From Phlegmacium glaucopus (lineage: Eukaryota > Basidiomycota > Agaricomycetes > Agaricales > Cortinariaceae), in NCBI GenBank assembly GCA_015039465.1, contig MU130362.1, positions 451,789-486,591 of the forward strand: DNA of 34,803 nt, written 5' to 3'. Below, piece after piece: positions 8,558 to 21,037 of this stretch; position 1 is the first letter of the stretch, and each line of letters starts with the position of its first letter. Under the pieces are notes generated by a model, which made no database searches, was not told where the DNA came from, and worked only from the letters and a program-made list of their open reading frames with translations. A program made the translations under genes and the position numbers.

Positions 8558-11500
8558 TCAAAGGCCGCTCCAGTCAAACGCCTTCGCTACCTCAAATGTA
8601 GCTCCCAAAGAAAGACAGTCGCTGCTCGTGCCAACTTCAACCCTATAAACTCCCTTCTCAACCGTCCAAACATCCTTGTTATCATTCCAATACGAGACAG
8701 CATACTTATCCAATACCACTTGCACATTTTTTTTACTCCCCGGAACAAGATCGCGTACTTTGGCGAATCCCTTGAGTTGCAATAGCGGGTGAGTCAGTTC
8801 TGAGGTTGTTGGTAGAGAGATGTACACCTGGACGACTTCAGAACCGGTGACACTGCCGATGTTTTCGACTGTGAGGGAAACTGTGAGTTTGAATTCGCCA
8901 TCCGAGGCGACGACGGCTTCTGAAAGTTGTATATTGCTTAGGCTGAACTTGGTGTATGATAACCCGTGGCTGCGAAAGGTTGGCAAATTAGACGGGTAAA
9001 TAGGATCTTAAGACTTACCCAAACGTAAACAGAGGAACAATCTTTCGATGTTGATAATGTTTATATCCCTGATAAAGAATATCATCATGAATCGTGCGTT
9101 TGACAATCAGAGCCCTGACTCACCACATATAGATCTTCTGCATATCTGACCTGGAGACAACATTCAGCATCCGAGGACGACGTTATCCCATGAAGACCAA
9201 CATACCTTGCCGTTCTCACAGTGGAAATGACCATACGAAGGTATATCTTCCTCAGCTTTTGGGAATGTAAGTGATAACTTTCCGCTCGGATTCTGCTTCC
9301 CGAAAAGCACATCTGCAATAGCATCACCGGTTGCATTGCCAAGGTACCACGCATGCACGATTGCAGGTACGGAAGTGGCCCAAGGCATGGTTATCGCAGA
9401 TCCCTGTCAAGGCAAAAAAAAAGATTCAGAAAAATATCTCTACCGCAAAGACATCACACACCGCTTGGGTCACTACCACGGTCTTGGCGTTCACAGCAGC
9501 GACTCGTGCAATGAGCTCGTCAGTTCGTTCAGGAAGAGCCAAAGTTGTACGATCGTGTCCCTCCGTCTCCCAATCGGCGTTCAGACCGACGATAGCAATG
9601 ACAGCGTCTGCGTCCTTGGCTAGGTCGACTGCCTGTTCAAGCAATTCGTCTGAACCTTGAACTTCAGCGCCTCCAAGACGAATGCCTGGCATGCTAATAT
9701 TTTTTGGTAATGGCCTTTTGTTAGCGAAAAACGCCTTATTCTGCCAAGGGTAAGATACCTACCTGTCTATAACAATTTCATCTTCATCTCCATCAGCTGG
9801 ACCACGAACATTGCAGAACACAACAAGAATTTCATGTTTGGTGTCTGCTTTCAGTTGGAATTTGCCTTTCTCTTCTTTCGAACCTGCACCGAAGAAAGTC
9901 CCCCCACGTCGTTGACGAGTCCAATTGTCGATTACTAACTGACCATCCACGAATAGCTGTCACAAAAGGAAAAGTAAATCTTCGAAGGGCTATGTATAGT
10001 GAGCTTTTATGTACCTTCGCTCTGCCAGCAACTGTCAATCCAAATTCGAACGTGCAGTCATAAGGTCGAGGTTTGAGGTGACCTCTCACTTTTATCGTCC
10101 ATGTCTTTGTGATCCCCTGTGGTACCGACGTGCTAATGAACATATTTGTTTCGTCAATCAGTGTCGTTTCCAAGACTTCGTCGAGGGGTACAAGACTGTC
10201 ATCATCCACATGACTATGCCAACTTCCTATCCAACCACGTTCGCCCGACTCAGTGAACATATCATAGTCGAGGGAAGGCATGGTCTTGTATGCTAAATTA
10301 CCAGAATAGGGTTGATCAAATCAGAAACTTCATAGTGAGGAATAAAACAAACCTGTAGCTCCTTCGCTATAAGTCACCTCCGTTCCATTCCCAGCCTTTT
10401 CAAGTGCGCTCACAATTCCATCATAAGCGCTGACGAAATAACTGACTTTCAATGCAGCAGAGCCTCCACCAGAGAGAACAATAGCCTTTGCGTTTGGCCC
10501 GATGATGGCAATTTTCTTCAACTTTTGCGGATTAAGAGGCAAAATATCACCTTCGTTACGGAGAAGAACGATGGATTCGGAAGCGACTTTGCGCATGAGA
10601 ATCTTATCATCTTCAGATTCGACCGTCTTTTCCAAGCCGTCACCATCCAATATCTGGATAACATTGTTTTTCAGACTGAAGGTTACGTTGTCAGGTTGGT
10701 TGGTGGTACATACATCAGGAGCCCCTTGGGCACATTTCTGTACCAGTTCAAGGACCTTCCTTGCCCGTTCCTTAATAGTGGTAACAGTTACCTTTCGTGC
10801 TCTGATACACCGATTTACATAGTCGAGTGTGCGCCATTTGTTGATGCCAGGCATTTCTAAGTCAAGTCCGGCGTTAAGCCCCTGATCGACGCCATATGTT
10901 CCGAACCTAAAAATGGAAACATAATGAATGAATGAAGTACCTGAGAAGCTAAGAAGGAGAAAAAGAGCCAACCAATCACTGATGACCTAGGAAAAATATA
11001 GCTTTGAGTGATGGGCTGAACAAAGGCGAAAGAGAGAAAGGCTACGTACCGTGCCATCGAACTTCCATTCATCTCGAAGAATCCTTTTAAGTAGGAAGGG
11101 ATCTTCGGAGGCGTGAGGACCGTTGACACGATTGTAGCTGTGATCATGAATAGATGAGTAGATCGGATATTTTGACAGCATGGAAAGCTTACGCAGTCAT
11201 ATAAGACCAAGGTTGTGCGTGCTTCTGTGCCAACATGAAAGGCATCAGGTAGATTTCGCGAAGAGCTCTGGCACTAAGGATACTATCATAACCAAAGCGA
11301 TCGTCTTCCTTATCATTTGCGCTATAGTGGAAAGAAAGGAAGGGTTAGTAGATTGAGACGCCAAGTTTGCACTGTACTGCGTACACAAAATGTTTAATTG
11401 TTGCCCCTATTCCTCCTTTTTGGACACCGTTCACGTATGACGCAGCTATCATACCAGATAGGAAGGGGTCTTCTGAGAAACTTTCGAAGCTCTATATGTA

Positions 11501-12078
11501 CGCCCTGGTGAGTAAATACTAAATGATCACTATCTTGGATGGCCGACTCACTCGCCCTCCCAAAGGGTTCTGGTTCAATTGTTCAGAGTGAAGCCAAGAA
11601 ACAAAACAACCATAATGAAGCTCACTCGTTGGATGTTACAGGTAGGAGCAAGTACAACTGAAGCTGCTCGGAGCTTTGCTTCCTGTGCAAGAAGTTTCAA
11701 GCCCACTTCTTCAACCAGTGCGGTGTCCCATGTGGCACCCAAAGCAGTTGATGACTACCAGTCACAGCGTATCAGGAGTGCAAGAAGAGATCTTTTGAAT
11801 CGCGACTGTGCTTACTGGCAAACACTTCGCAGGTGTACCCATAAAGAAACGATTCCCCCGAATACCATTTGGTCCATCGCTAACCTAGGAAGTACAATGG
11901 GTGGTCATGAGCGATAGATCAAGATATGGAAATATACCTTGATAGCTGGTATACCAAGACGATCGACAGCGTGCGTATGCCAGAAACCCACGCCAGCGGT
12001 GAGAAGAATAGCTTCATTTGTCGTCAACTCATTCACGATCTTGTCAACGTCAGCGGTGGCAAAATCAGAAGGCGGCAT
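8558..12078 (-). CDS. GH3 beta-glucosidase with PA14 and fibronectin-III-like domains (EC 3.2.1.21)
   Basis: This enzyme hydrolyses terminal beta-D-glucosyl residues such as cellobiose. It is a multi-exon minus-strand gene; first exons 12078-11938 and 11884-11816. In order I see: start [38 protein letters not shown] and [17 protein letters not shown] then [57 protein letters not shown], where the aspartate in SDW is the family's nucleophile; GLDLEMPG; the GH3 C-domain ([22 protein letters not shown]); an inserted PA14 domain ([12 protein letters not shown] ... RGGTFF); [28 protein letters not shown]; and HGLSYTKF leading into an Fn3-like domain ending FDWSGL. No signal peptide is visible, as in fungal intracellular GH3 enzymes. 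It is transcribed divergently from the MFS transporter at 13027. No inactivating change was noticed, though not every intron was measured. Confidence 0.92.
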
Positions 12079-13026
12079 CGATATTGTTTGATAGTAAAGT
12101 GGTCAGCTTCTTGGTCCTCCAATCTCGACGTTACCTTTGGAAGAGTATAGGAAGCTCTAAGACCGAGATTTATCCGTTGGCAGTTACTCCTCATCTGACA
12201 TGTTCCACATTTGAGTCACTCAGCTGATCAGACTGTGGCTATTACTTACCTTGTCACAGCTGTCCGAGTCTTGCAAAACAGAATTATTGGCTCATTCAGG
12301 AGAACATCTCAAGAGATTGGATTTCCAATAATTGTGTGTCTACTTATCACAGAAATTCAGATCTCTAGATCAATGATAGCCCAGAAAGAGATTTTGGCCA
12401 CGTGATGCCATTTCCTAAACAATAATGACACATCCAAGGGTTGCTTTCCTAACTTTCTTCCAGAGATCCTCAATGTCTATATATGTCCTTCTATTCCAGG
12501 ACCACATTCTCGGGGGCGTCCGTATTGACATGTGAACTTGAGCTTCGTGGTGGAAATATCGAATCTTCGTATGGATCGCAGAAGCTGAATGACCTGAGGC
12601 ACGTGTAAGATAGAGACTTTGGCAGTGCCATCGGGCTAAAGGTCTTCCAGTTTAAGAGATGAATTGCAGCTCCGGGGCCGAGTCGGGGCATAGACTTTGT
12701 TAGGGAACGGAGGCTTGGTCAAACTTTCCTGTCAACGTTACGGCGACTCAGACCCAACAAGACACACCCCGTTAGCATTTCCCACCAAGGGATGGCGTCG
12801 GACTTAGAATGCCACTGAGTCTGACTCATCGCAATTCAATCGCAGAATACCTCTTCTTGTCCAGTTTGAAAATTCGAAGATATCATCAGACAGCATTAGG
12901 CATATTGAAGGTACTCTTCAGAGCTTTATTCTGACAAAAATGTTGAACAAAACTCCATCGCTTCTAGGGAAAAAACCTCTCATCCGTACCCCTTAGAGCT
13001 CGACTAACGACATCTCTCATACTCCC
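12079..13026. promoter_or_regulatory. Shared divergent promoter region, beta-glucosidase / MFS copy 1
   Basis: This 948-bp non-coding stretch lies between two start codons facing away from each other. Recognisable but diverged versions recur at 16400-17385 and 20113-21037, between the glucosidase fragment and each further MFS copy. The blocks around ACAGGTGAACTTGAGC and AGTTTAAGAGATGAATTG are shared between copies. Co-regulation of the pair is inference. Confidence 0.5.
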
Positions 13027-15096
13027 ATGTCGTCCGAAGAGACACCCTTGCTCGCTACAGAAGATGTCGCAGCAGTTCGTGATGCTGTCTATCAACGTTT
13101 TGCCCCCCGGACCAAACACGCTATAGTAGCAATGGTTTCTGGGTATGGAGTCATGCCATGTAAGTAACGATTCATATATCTGATCGGCTAATGATGTGGC
13201 CTTTCGCATCGCTGGATAGTTTTTGTTATAGGGACGTTCATTCCATGCATACCTCAAATTGCGAGGGATCTCAACTCCACAGGCGCCATCGTCAAGTAAG
13301 TACGGGCCAATTATCCAAGTAAATCTTTTATCTAGAGGAGACATTAGCTTGACCGTGAGTCTTTCAGCATTTGCATCCTCGATTGGATGTCTAATAAGCG
13401 CTTCCTATTCAACTCATTGTAAGTATCTTTTCAGAAAGGTGGTTTAGAAACATTGACCGGATATTTTTGAACAGATGGTCGTCGACCTGTGTATCTTTAT
13501 TCTCTTCCCGCCCTCGTGGTAGGATCTATCGGTGTTTCTTTAGCAACAAATATTCCCAACCTTCTATTTTGGAGATTCCTTCAAGCACTAGGAGCTGCAT
13601 CTGGTCTTGTGTTGGGTGCAGGGGTTATTGGAGATATATACAAACTAGAAGAAAGAGGGCGTGCGATGAGCGTGTTTTTCGCAGTAAGTGGTGGTGATCG
13701 TAAAACATTGGCTGTCACTGAATTTCAAAATAGGCATCCTTATTAGGACCTGCACTAGCGCCTGTAATGGGAGGTAACACTATAATTTACTAATCGCGAC
13801 ATTTACTAAAAGTATCATAACAGGATCGGCCGCTTTCTATTATTCCTGGAGAGCCATGCAAGCCTTCCTAGGTGTAATTGGCCTCGTCGAATTCGGTTGC
13901 ATGTACTTCCTCTTTCCGGAAACTAGTCAACCGGGTGCAAGAGGTATTGACAAATTGGCGTCGGAGGATGGGCTCAGACATCCTGCAAAGTTCATCTTTA
14001 TCAATCCTCTGCGACCATTGGCATTGCTTCGCAGTCCCAATCTGTTCTTGATCGTACGTGATCTTGATTAAATCAATTGCTGCATTAAATTCTTATGATA
14101 AAATTAGTCAATCATACTCTCGATCTCTCTAGTGTCGCGGTCTCGTAACGTTGAACCCCCTTTTTATTTGAACATGGATTGACGGTTACGAATCTAGTGC
14201 TTGTTGTTCCGTTGGCGTATACACTGGTTATTTATTTATCTGTTCCTCATTTCAGTTCACTAACCAGATAGATTCAGGGTCTTCGTTACAATATTCCTAA
14301 CGAAGCCTTGGTCGGTGCTTGTTTCATACCGTCAGGTATTGGATTGATGCGTTCGTTGAACCCGTTTCGCAAAAAATATGGTTGACTCTGACAAGAAACT
14401 CTGCTTAGTTGGTGCACCAATTATTGGTAGAATTTCTGATCGAACGGTTATCAAGTGGCGTCAGAGACGAGGTGGTGCTTGGTATCCTGAAGACCGTTTA
14501 AGGGCATCCCTAGTACCATTCGCTGTCCTGATTCCATTGCCTGTCCTTGTCTTTGGCTTGGTTAACAAATTCATGGATGGACCACTGGGTTTGATCATAG
14601 GCCTCATATGCCATTTCGTAAACGGTCTAGGAGTAAGTCTTAAATACTAACGCGGTTTTGAAGTGTAACTGATTTATTTTTCGTCAAAAGGTAGAAATGG
14701 GGTTTGGCCCTTGTACTGCATACCTTATTGATGTAATGCATTCTCGAAGCGCAGAGAGCTTGGCAGCAAATAGGCGCGATACCTTTCTTTGATTTTTAGA
14801 AATCCCAATTTAACTCACCGATCCGTTCCTTTATTATCAGGGGACTGAGATCCACCCTGATGGCTCTAGCAATTGCCTCTTTCCTTCCAATGATCAACAC
14901 CTTTGGGATTGTAGCTACGCATGCTCTCAGTGCCCTGCTAGTTTGGCTTTCGTTTGGGTAAGCGGCTTTTTAAATAAAAACGAATTATGGTTCTTACGTT
15001 CTTCTTGAACCAAGGATTCTGTGTTGTATTATCCGATATGGTGATCAGATGAGAGCCTTAGTTGATGTTGGATTTTCAACTATGGAAAATAACTAA
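13027..15096 (+). CDS. MFS transporter, DHA1-like, copy 1
   Basis: Thirteen exons (same plan as copy 2) encode a transporter of about 459 aa starting MSSEETPLLATEDV and ending DVGFSTMENN. It shows the MFS motif GRRPVYLYSLPALVVGS, the GAGVIGDIYKLEERGRAMS loop, GPALAPVMGG, FLFPETSQPGARG and YPEDRLRASL. These fit fungal 12-TM drug/polyamine proton antiporters of the plasma membrane; the substrate is unknown. The apparent stop after NPFRKKYG lies in a 59-nt intron with a GTTCGT donor; splicing gives ...SGIGLMLGAPIIG. The donor after SLAANR is AG|GCGCGA instead of GT, so this copy needs a GC-AG intron or is impaired there. The first intron starts GTAAGT. It is divergent from the beta-glucosidase. 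Confidence 0.8.
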
Positions 15097-15599
15097 TATA
15101 CCAGTTATAAGGTGACGGAGCGCTTTTCGAGTTTACCAAGTCCCCTTCCCCCCGTTGACATTTTATTCAAAATATCAACTCCAGATTTAGATTAATCTGT
15201 GCTACAACCCCAGAGTGTCAGACTGCTACATAAAGCAGATATCTTCCTCATGCCTTACCTACTTGGTTTGTTAGCTGACGCTACTTAGGGCCTGTTCATG
15301 TTGTCGGTTATTTACGGAGCTGTCTGCCAACATGATGCATGATATTTTACCTATTTTACCGGTTTTGGATGCTCGCAAGCTGAAGCATTCCCTCAACTGC
15401 TACACGCAAAAAAAGTCGGGATTTAGGTCATTTTCACTGAAAATATTGCCTTGCACGGGAGTGTGTCGCTCAGAACTACCCTTTAGGATAAATGATGAGA
15501 TATACAGGTAGCTGCAGTCTCTTCTCTTTAAAATGCACCTGAAATGGTGGAATTCGGATAAAATTTGGCTCCAGAACACATGGGTTTTCTACTACCCAG
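15097..15599. other. 3' flank of MFS copy 1 and module junction
   Basis: No gene was seen. It contains the phrase ATTTTACCTATTTTACCGG followed by TTTTGGATGCTCGCAAGC at about 15344-15380. This recurs at 19970-20003 just before the third glucosidase relic, so it probably marks the duplication joint. GAGCTGTCTGCCAA also recurs after copies 3 and 4. Confidence 0.5.
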
Positions 15600-16399
15600 G
15601 GTACTGTCATAACCACCATGGCGATCATTTTCCTTATCATTTGCGATATAATGGAAAGAAAAGAAGGGTAAGCTGAGACGCCTACGTTTGCGCTGTACTG
15701 CGTAAAATGTTCAATCGTTGCCCCTATTCCTCTTTTTTGGACACCGTTCGCGTATGATGCAGCTATCATACCAGTTAGGAAGGGGTCTTCTGAAAAGCTT
15801 TCGAAGCTCTATATGTACGCCCTGGTGAGTAAATACTAAAGGATCACTATCATGGACGGCCGACTCACTCACCCTCCCAAAGGGGTCTGGTTCGAAATCT
15901 CGGAGTAAAGCCAGGGTACCAAAACAATCGTGATGAATCTCACTCGTTGGGTGTTACAGGTAGGAGCAAGTACAACTGAAGCTGCTCGGAGCTTTGCTTT
16001 GCTTCCTCTGCAAGAAGTTTCAAGCCCACTTCTTCAACGAGTGCGGCGTCCCATGTGGCCCTGGGGCAGTTGATGACTACCAGTCAAACCGTATCAGGAG
16101 TGCAAGAGATCTTTTGGATGGCGACCTGTGCTTACTGGCAAGCATTTCGCAGGTGTACCCATAAAGAAACAATTTCCCCGAATACCATTCGGTCCATCGC
16201 TAACCTAGGAAGTACAGTGGGTGGTTATGAGCGATAGATCAAGATATAGAAATATACCTCGATAGCTGGTATACCAAGACGATCGACGGCGTGCGTGTGC
16301 CAAAAAACCCATGCCAGCAGTGAGAAGAATAGCTTCATTTGTCGTCAACTCATTCACGATCTTGTCAATGTCAGCGGTGGAAAAATCAGAAGGCGGCAT
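15600..16399 (-). pseudogene. Truncated beta-glucosidase 5' fragment (module 2)
   Basis: This is homologous to 11280-12078 of the complete gene: start [19 protein letters not shown], the GTP exon, the ATWDTA-type exon, [19 protein letters not shown] and GVQKRGIGATIEHF. Homology stops near 15600, about a quarter into the gene, and the rest is missing. An extra A in the run at about 16302 shifts the first exon out of frame (GMGFLAHARRR instead of [11 protein letters not shown]). It is a pseudogene carried along with MFS copy 2. Confidence 0.88.
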
Positions 16400-17385
16400 T
16401 GATAGTAAAGTGGTCAATTAGTTTTCTCCTTGGTCCACAACGTTGACGTTGCCTTTTGAGGAGTGTATTATGCTGGGGAGCCCTAAGACCGAGATTTATC
16501 CGTTGGCAGTTACCGAATACCTTATCTGACGTGTTCCACATTCACAGACATCCTGGTCACCTCAGCTGATCAGAACTGTTGCCACTTACCCTGATCAATC
16601 TAGACTCTTGATAAATCATACCTAAGGCCCACGAGGCCCACGACGGTGACGCCATTTCCTTGCCATTTCCTTGAAGGTCAAGGTTCCCTAAGACTTTGCC
16701 TTCCGCATCAACTTTCTTGCAGAGCGGTATCATCTGAATCTCAATACCGCAGCTGCAATCCTGAATCTCCATATGTCCTTCAACGTGTTGTCGGGGCTTC
16801 CGTATTGACAGGTGAACTTGAGCTTTGCGACATCTATGACGTTCGCAATGGAGATATCGAATCTTCATAAGGATCGCAGAAGCTGGATGACCCGAGGTAC
16901 CATCGCCACTTGTAGCGTAGTGGTCGGGGATAGAAACCTTGGCACTATCGGATTCGGGCTAAAGGTCTTCTAGTTTAAGAGATGAATTGGCATAGACCGT
17001 GTTAGGGAACGGAAGCTCGGTCAAACTTTCCTACCAGCTTTACGGCGAGTCATATCCAGGTGCAAGAGCCTTCTGCGTACTACAAGTTGTTAGCATTTCT
17101 CGCCAAAGAATGGCGTCAGACTCGGCAACTTGAACCGACTGGTTATGACTCGGATCACGGATGCAATACCACTGAATCTGGAGTACCTCTTCCTCGAAAT
17201 TTTGAGTGCATCAACAGACAGCATTAGGAAGGTACGCTTCTGAGCTGCTTTATTCTGAGAAAGATGTTTAACAAAACTGCATTCTTCCGAACTTTGAACC
17301 GAACTTCGGTTCAGAACCGGACAACGACAAAAGGCTTCTCATTTATATGCCTCTGAGAATTCAACTAACAATATTTTCCCATACC
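16400..17385. other. Divergent intergenic region of module 2
   Basis: This is a diverged copy of 12079-13026 with small indels, including the GATGAATTGGCATAGACCGT and ACAGGTGAACTTGAGC segments. It presumably holds the promoter of MFS copy 2. The 103-codon minus-strand open frame here (16557-16868) has no counterpart in the other modules. Confidence 0.5.
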
Positions 17386-19467
17386 ATGTCGTCTGAAGAG
17401 ACACCTTTGCTAGCTACAGAAAATGTCACAGCAGGTCGCGATGCTGTCTATCAACGTTTTGCCCCCGGGACGAAACATGCTATAGTAGCAATGGTTTCTG
17501 GGTGTGGAGTCATTCCATGTAAGTAACGATTTATACATCTGATCGGCTAATGATGTGGCCTTTCGCATCACTGAAGTGTTTGTTACTGGAACGTTCACTC
17601 CATGCATACCTCAGATTGCCAGGGATCTCAACTCCACAGGTGCCATCGTCAAGTAAGTTTCGTGTCAATTATCCAAGTAAAGTTTTTATCTAACAGGAGA
17701 CATTGTTTGTTAGCTTGGCTGTGAGTCTTTCAGCATTTGCAGCCGCGATTGGAGGTCTAATAAGCGCTTCCTATTCAACTCATTGTAAAATCTTTTTTTT
17801 AGAGAGGTGGTTTAGAACATTGACCGGATATTTTTGAACAGATGGTCGTCGACCTGTGTATCTTTATTCTCTTCCCGCCCTCGTGGTAGGATCTATCGGT
17901 GTTTCTTTGGCAACAAATATTCCCAACCTTCTATTTTGGAGATTCCTGCAAGCAGCAGGAGCTGCACCTGGTCTTGTGTTGGGTGCAGGGGTTATTGGAG
18001 ATATATACAAACTAGAAGAAAGAGGACGCGCGATGAGCGTGTTCTTCGCAGTAAGTGGTGATGATCGTAAAATAGTGGCCGTCGCTGAATTTCAAAATAG
18101 GCATGCTTATTAGGACCTGCACTAGCGCCTGTAATGGGAGGTAACGCTATAAATCACTAATTGCGGCATATACCAAAATTATCATAACAGGATCGGCCGC
18201 TTTCTATTATTCCTGGAGGGCCATGCAAGCCTTCCTAGGTGTAATTGGCCTGGTCGAATTCGGTTTGATGTACTTTCTCTTTCCGGAAACCATTCAACCG
18301 GGTGCAAGAGGTATTGACAGATTGGCGTTGGAGGATGGGCTCAGACATCCCGCAAAGTTCGTCTTTATCAATCCTCTGCGACCATTGGCATTGCTTCGCA
18401 GTCCTAATCTGTTCTTGATCGTGCGTGGTCTTGATTAAATGAATCACTACATCAAATTCTTATGATAAAATCAGTCAATCATACTGTCGGCCTCTCTAGT
18501 GTCGTTTTTTCGTAACGTTGAACTTTCTTTTTATTTGAACATTGGATTGACGGTTATTCATATCTAGTGCTTATGATTCCATTGCCGTATACATTGGTTG
18601 CTTATTTATTTATCTGTTTCTCATTTCAGTTCACTAACCGGTATCAATTCAGGGGTTTCGTTACAATATTCCTAACGAAGCCTTGGTCGGTGCTTGTTTC
18701 ATACCGTCAGGAATCGGATTGATGTGTTCGTTGAACCCGTTTCGAAAATATATGGTTGATCCTGACAAGAAACTCTTAGTTGGTGCACCAATTATTGGTA
18801 TAATATCCGACCGGACGGTTATCAAGTGGCGTAAGAAACGAGGCGATGCCTGGTATCCTGAAGACCGTTTAAGGGCATCCCTGGTACCATTCGCTGTCCT
18901 GACTCCATTGTCCGTCCTTGTCTTTGGCTTGGTTAACAAATTCATCGATGGACCACTGGGTTTGATCTTGAGCCTCATATGCCTTTTTGTCAACGGTCTA
19001 GGAGTAAGAGTCTTATTAAATACCGTGTTGGTCTTAAACTGTAACTGACTTAATTTTCTTTAAAAAAGGTAGAAATGGGGTTTGGCCCTTGTGCTGCATA
19101 CCTTATTGATGTAATGCATTCTCGAAGCGCAGAGAGCTTGGCAGCAAATAAGTGCGATACCCTTTCTTTGATTCTTAGAAATCCCGATTTCACTCACGGA
19201 TCAATTCTCAGCGGACTTCGATCCGTTCTGATGGCTCTAGCAATTGCCTCTTTCCTTCCAATGATCGACACCTTTGGGATTGTGGCCACACATGCTTTCT
19301 GCGCCCTGATAGTTTGGTTTTCGTTCGGGTAAGCATCTTTTAAAAATAAAAAATGAATTAAATTTATAGTTCTTCTTGTGTTAAAAAGGATTCTGTGTTT
19401 TATTATTCGATATGGTGCTCAGATGAGAGCTTTAGTTGATGTTGGATTTTCAACTATGGAAAGTTAA
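17386..19467 (+). CDS. MFS transporter, DHA1-like, copy 2 (13 exons, 459 aa)
   Basis: I measured every junction: 17386-17518, 17577-17652, 17714-17784, 17842-18050, 18101-18140, 18191-18424, 18500-18511, 18568-18596, 18653-18725, 18780-19003, 19069-19151, 19212-19328 and 19389-19467. They total 1380 nt with phase kept throughout. Exon 7 is a 12-nt microexon (Leu-Ser-Phe-Phe with its flanks); leaving it out also keeps frame. The intron at 18726-18779 has a GTTCGT donor. The family features match copy 1: GRRPVY, GAGVIGDIYKLEERGRAM, FLFPETIQPGARG, RTVIKWRKKRGDAWYPEDRLRASL split over the two halves, and MHSRSAESLAANN at the exon 11/12 joint. The end is DVGFSTMES. The gene appears fully intact. 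Confidence 0.85.
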
Positions 19468-20024
19468 TTGATATACCTAGTTAAAAGTGGTGGAGCGCTT
19501 TTCCGAGCCTACCCCGTTGACATTTTATTGAACAAATAACCAATTCTAGATCAAGATTTACTCTCTGCTAGTCAGACTACCAGATATAGCTTCCTTTCAC
19601 ACCGCGCTCAAGGCTGGGTATATTTGGTCCTGTTGAGGGAGGGTTACTATTTAAGGAACTAAGATGAAATTGCTTCTCGCTCTCCTTTCCCCCTCTTTTA
19701 CATTATTCCCATCCAGAAACCACCCGTCTTACAGTTACAGATATACGTCGTTCTTGTTATAAGTCCTTACTTCTTCAAGTGCTTCCCAAGCAGGTTTCCA
19801 GTCGGTGAGGCCATAAATCTTTTTGGAGGTCAAATCTAGTGCAATTTGGGTCTGTATTCTGGATCAACTCATCCACTCGGAGCCCATTCAATTAAAAAGT
19901 GTTCAGGTTCATGTTATATACACTGCGTCATCATCATTTAAAGACTGCTAAAACATGGTGCGAAATATTTTATCTATTTTACGGGTTTTGGATGCTCGCA
20001 AGCAGATGCACCAAGCAGAGGGTG
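19468..20024. other. 3' flank of MFS copy 2
   Basis: No gene was recognised. The last part (19968-20003) repeats the joint sequence found at about 15344-15380. Confidence 0.45.
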
Positions 20025-20112
20025 GTGAGAAGAATAGCTTCATCAATCATCAACTCATTCACGACCTTTTCAATGTCAACGATGGCAAATCAGAAGGCGA
20101 CAGATAGTAAAG
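20025..20112 (-). pseudogene. Beta-glucosidase relic (module 3), about 90 bp
   Basis: The complementary strand matches the first exon of the beta-glucosidase from the start region to the ILLTAG part (GAAGCTATTCTTCTCACC). The start codon is lost and there are small deletions (GGCGACAG instead of GGCGGCAT). It is the last stage of decay of the glucosidase half of the module. Confidence 0.75.
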
Positions 20113-21037
20113 TGGTCAATTCGTTAACTTTGAAGAGTGTGTCTATTCAGTATTACACTTAACGATCCTAATCAATGATAGCCCAGAAAGGCAAAGTTAA
20201 ATTTTGGCCACGAGATGCCATTTCCTAGACTAAACCTTGAACGTCAAGGTTCCCTAAGACTTTCCCTTCCCCATTAAGTTACTCAAAATAAGCAATACCG
20301 CAACTGCCATCCTGAATGGTCCATTTGTCCTTCTATTCCAGACCAATTGTTGGGAGGGGTGCGTCCGTTACGAGTCCTATTTATAGGACTCGTTCTTTTA
20401 TGGAGCGGTCTCCACCAGGATTTTGTTGACGCTTAATGCGCCGGCAAACGCCCGGTTCTATTTTTCCCACGGTTATCGCCATTGTTCCATTTTTCCCCTC
20501 AACGCGTCTATTTCGAGAAGCGGCGTGTAAGTCGGTTATGGAGGGGCTCGTAAGTGCCATGCAAGCAATGGCCCTCAGGCTATGTATCTACAGGTGAACT
20601 TGAGCCTTGCGGCATCCTTTGACGCTCGCGACGGAGATATCGAATCTTCGTAAGAAGTTGGTTGACCTGAGGTACCGTCGCCATTGTAGCATAGTTGTCG
20701 GGGATAGAGGCCTTTGGCAGTGCTATCGGGCTAAAAGTCTTCCAAGGACCAGTTTAGGAGATGAATTGGCATAGGGTTATTGGCATAGGGTTTATTAAGG
20801 AATGGAAGCTCGGTCAAACTTTCCTGTCAGCTTTACGGCGACTCAGACCCAGGCGCGAGGGACTTCCGCGCACCGTTGTTAGCATTTCTCACCAAAGGAT
20901 GGCGTCGGACTTAGTGACCGACTGTATGATCACGGATGCAATACCACTATGAGTCATCGCAATTCAATCGCAGAGTATCCAAAGAGTACCTCTTCTTTAT
21001 CAACTTTGAAAATTTGAAGGCGCATTAGCATCCTCCC
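20113..21037. other. Divergent intergenic region of module 3 with a 215-bp insertion
   Basis: This is homologous to the intergenic regions of modules 1 and 2. Between GCGTCCGT (20361-20368) and CAGGTGAACTTGAGC (about 20592) there is extra, more GC-rich sequence absent from the other modules. It begins with the palindrome at 20370-20393. Confidence 0.6.
20370..20393. repeat. Perfect inverted repeat, 11-bp arms, 2-nt loop
   Basis: ACGAGTCCTAT at 20370-20380 and ATAGGACTCGT at 20383-20393 are exact reverse complements. The hairpin sits at the left edge of the module-3-specific insertion. Confidence 0.9.

Noticed and set aside
14328..14420. Premature stop in MFS copies (NPFRKKYG then TGA)
   Set aside because: It falls in a GTTCGT...TTAG intron; all copies share it and splicing restores the family motif GxxxGAPIIG.
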